A model generated the notes under the pieces. That model was not told the origin of the DNA. It made no database searches and saw only the letters and a program-made list of their open reading frames with translations. Of a DNA stretch of 6,811 nt, positions 6,378 to 6,811 are shown in pieces. This stretch comes from Opitutus sp. GAS368 (GTDB lineage Bacteria; Verrucomicrobiota; Verrucomicrobiia; Opitutales; Opitutaceae), in the NCBI GenBank assembly GCA_945861235.1, contig CAMATV010000185.1, forward strand, positions 1-6,811, written 5' to 3'. Numbering within the stretch: position 1 is the stretch's first letter; each line of letters begins with the position of its first letter. The position numbers and the translations under genes were made by a program.

Positions 6378-6490
6378 CTCCGACTGATCGTCTCCGGTGT
6401 AAGGGGCGGGGTCTGCTGATCGCAGACCGCGATGACTTGCCTGCGATGAGCAGGCCCCAGAAATCCACGGGCGGAGACGATGAGTCGAAG
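6378..6490. repeat. Nested long stem forming the centre of the MITE
   Basis: An outer stem pairs 6378-6396 with 6472-6490 (17 of 19 positions). An inner stem pairs 6408-6425 with 6441-6458 (16 of 18), around a 15-base loop at 6426-6440. The two stems are coaxial and separated by short internal loops, so transcripts from either strand would form one long hairpin. This symmetry is typical of fold-back MITEs. Confidence 0.7.
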
Positions 6491-6569
6491 CCGCTCTCTC
6501 AAGGATTCATCCCTTGATGAAGCCCATGAGCGGTCGATTCCTCCGAAACTTAGAATCGGCTTGGTTTGT

Positions 6570-6595
6570 TCACCCATCGGAAACAGCGAGGACCC
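6570..6595 (-). repeat. Right terminal inverted repeat of the MITE
   Basis: Read on the minus strand from 6595 it gives GGGTCCTCGCTGTTTCC then GATGGGTGA, matching the left end at 22 of 26 positions. Confidence 0.75.
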
Positions 6596-6603
6596 TAAAA
6601 AGA
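6596..6603. repeat. Target site duplication, right copy (TAAAAAGA)
   Basis: This copy differs from the left copy at its fourth base. The host reading frame resumes directly after it, giving Asn-Lys-Gly-Val. Confidence 0.7.
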
Positions 6604-6761
6604 ACAAAGGCGTGATGTTTTGGAACCGAGAGCTGGCGAAACGAAAGAATCGACTGGGACTCAAGGTGACGAAGGACGGATCCACACACGAGCGTAGATT
6701 CATATGCCCTGATTGCGTGGAGAGCGTTTTTTCCAAATTCAAACTCCATGCCGAAGAATAG

Positions 6762-6811
6762 TCGGCGAACGACTTGCCGTGAACCTGACACGAATGGTCT
6801 ATATCGAGTGC
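6762..6811. other. Right-edge spacer
   Basis: Fifty bases after the nuclease stop. No gene start, terminator or repeat could be supported here. Confidence 0.4.

Larger units (their letters stand above)
6210..6595. mobile_element. ISL3-like MITE (386 bp, non-autonomous) inserted in the nuclease gene
   Basis: The element is bounded by 26-bp terminal inverted repeats, GGTTCTTCGCTGTTTCC on the left and GGGTCCTCGCTGTTTCC read inward from the right, each going on to GTGGGTGA or ATGGGTGA. They agree at 22 of 26 positions without gaps. An 8-bp imperfect target duplication flanks it, and cutting it out restores the reading frame of the host gene. No transposase or other convincing gene lies inside; the open frames there are short and unlike any family I know. 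The interior is made of nested imperfect palindromes, so either strand could fold on itself. Ends starting GGnTCnTCGC with an 8-bp duplication resemble ISL3-family elements, so an ISL3 transposase elsewhere in the genome is the likely driver; that assignment is inference. Confidence 0.75.
5684..6761 (+). pseudogene. PD-(D/E)xK nuclease-like protein with C-terminal CxxC/CxxC region, broken by a TAA and a MITE
   Basis: Two separated frames are halves of one gene. From ATG 5684 the frame gives 51 residues ending VRDVGGDLSG, then TAA at 5837-5839. It resumes in the same frame at 5840 with VESIVIEVKRG and runs to 6235. Removing 6210-6603 (element plus one target copy) joins AINK to NKGVMFWNRELAKRKNRLG in frame and continues to TAG 6761, giving 227 positions. 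Predicted nuclease residues are D38 in SRVDVVGVRD and E59/K61 in VIEVKRG, a PD-(D/E)xK arrangement. ASGQALGYRVYANRVYLAD (70-88) follows. C145/C148 (CQVC) and C210/C213 (CPDC) could form a zinc site. TAA is one base from GAA, and Glu would fit there. The stop separates D38 from E59/K61, and the element separates the two Cys pairs, so no active protein is expected. Base composition is less GC-rich than in the operon to the left. The biological role (defence, repair or mobile-element nuclease) is unknown. Confidence 0.8.

Noticed and set aside
6205..6598. A TA or TAA target duplication, suggesting an IS630 or IS5 origin for the MITE
   Set aside because: With TAA the two ends do not align without extra bases on the left. 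The 8-bp duplication lets both terminal repeats begin at the same base and fits better.
6323..6742. Minus-strand open frame of 139 codons across the MITE and nuclease end
   Set aside because: It crosses the insertion boundary and is antisense to the conserved nuclease C-terminus.
6480..6761. Independent 93-residue gene
   Set aside because: Its first 41 residues come from the MITE and its target copy, and only the part after 6603 looks like protein. It is the 3' half of the nuclease gene.

Overview
The window is GC-rich bacterial DNA. It looks like a verrucomicrobium of the Opitutaceae type: the truncated receptor at the left edge reads like the TonB-dependent receptors abundant in that group, the DUF971 protein is of a variant type I associate with it, and Shine-Dalgarno sequences are absent before most starts. 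This taxonomic call is an inference from protein character; no marker gene is present.

Layout. Positions 1-615 (+) hold the C-terminal end of a TonB-dependent outer-membrane receptor. From 639 to about 894 (+) lies the broken N-terminus of a secreted right-handed beta-helix protein, with a frameshift and no C-terminal body. Then come five minus-strand genes, read from right to left: a TIGR03663/Agl23-like polytopic membrane protein (5023-3542), a DPM1-like family 2 glycosyltransferase (3545-2844), an ApbE-type FAD:protein FMN transferase (2847-1999), a DUF971 protein (1886-1587) and the histidine enzyme HisI (1514-1047). The first three are joined by two ATGA stop/start overlaps and are almost certainly one translationally coupled operon. 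The membrane protein and glycosyltransferase suggest transfer of a lipid-linked sugar at the membrane. DUF971 and hisI follow on the same strand after gaps of 112 and 72 bases, and the gap before hisI carries five tandem heptamers.

To the right, on the plus strand, is a compact toxin-antitoxin pair (5122-5642): a PF09720-type antitoxin and a RelE/ParE-type toxin overlapping by ATGA. It is followed by a region of lower GC that is the most interesting part of the window. This is a PD-(D/E)xK nuclease-like gene with a C-terminal CxxC/CxxC zinc-binding region (5684-6761), broken twice: by an in-frame TAA at codon 52, and by a 386-bp non-autonomous mobile element (6210-6595). The element has 26-bp terminal inverted repeats (22/26 identical) and an 8-bp target duplication (7/8). 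Removing the element and one duplication joins the two halves in frame into a 227-codon protein. The element is itself a nested imperfect palindrome and looks like an ISL3-type MITE.

I found no RNA genes, CRISPR arrays or intact transposase genes.
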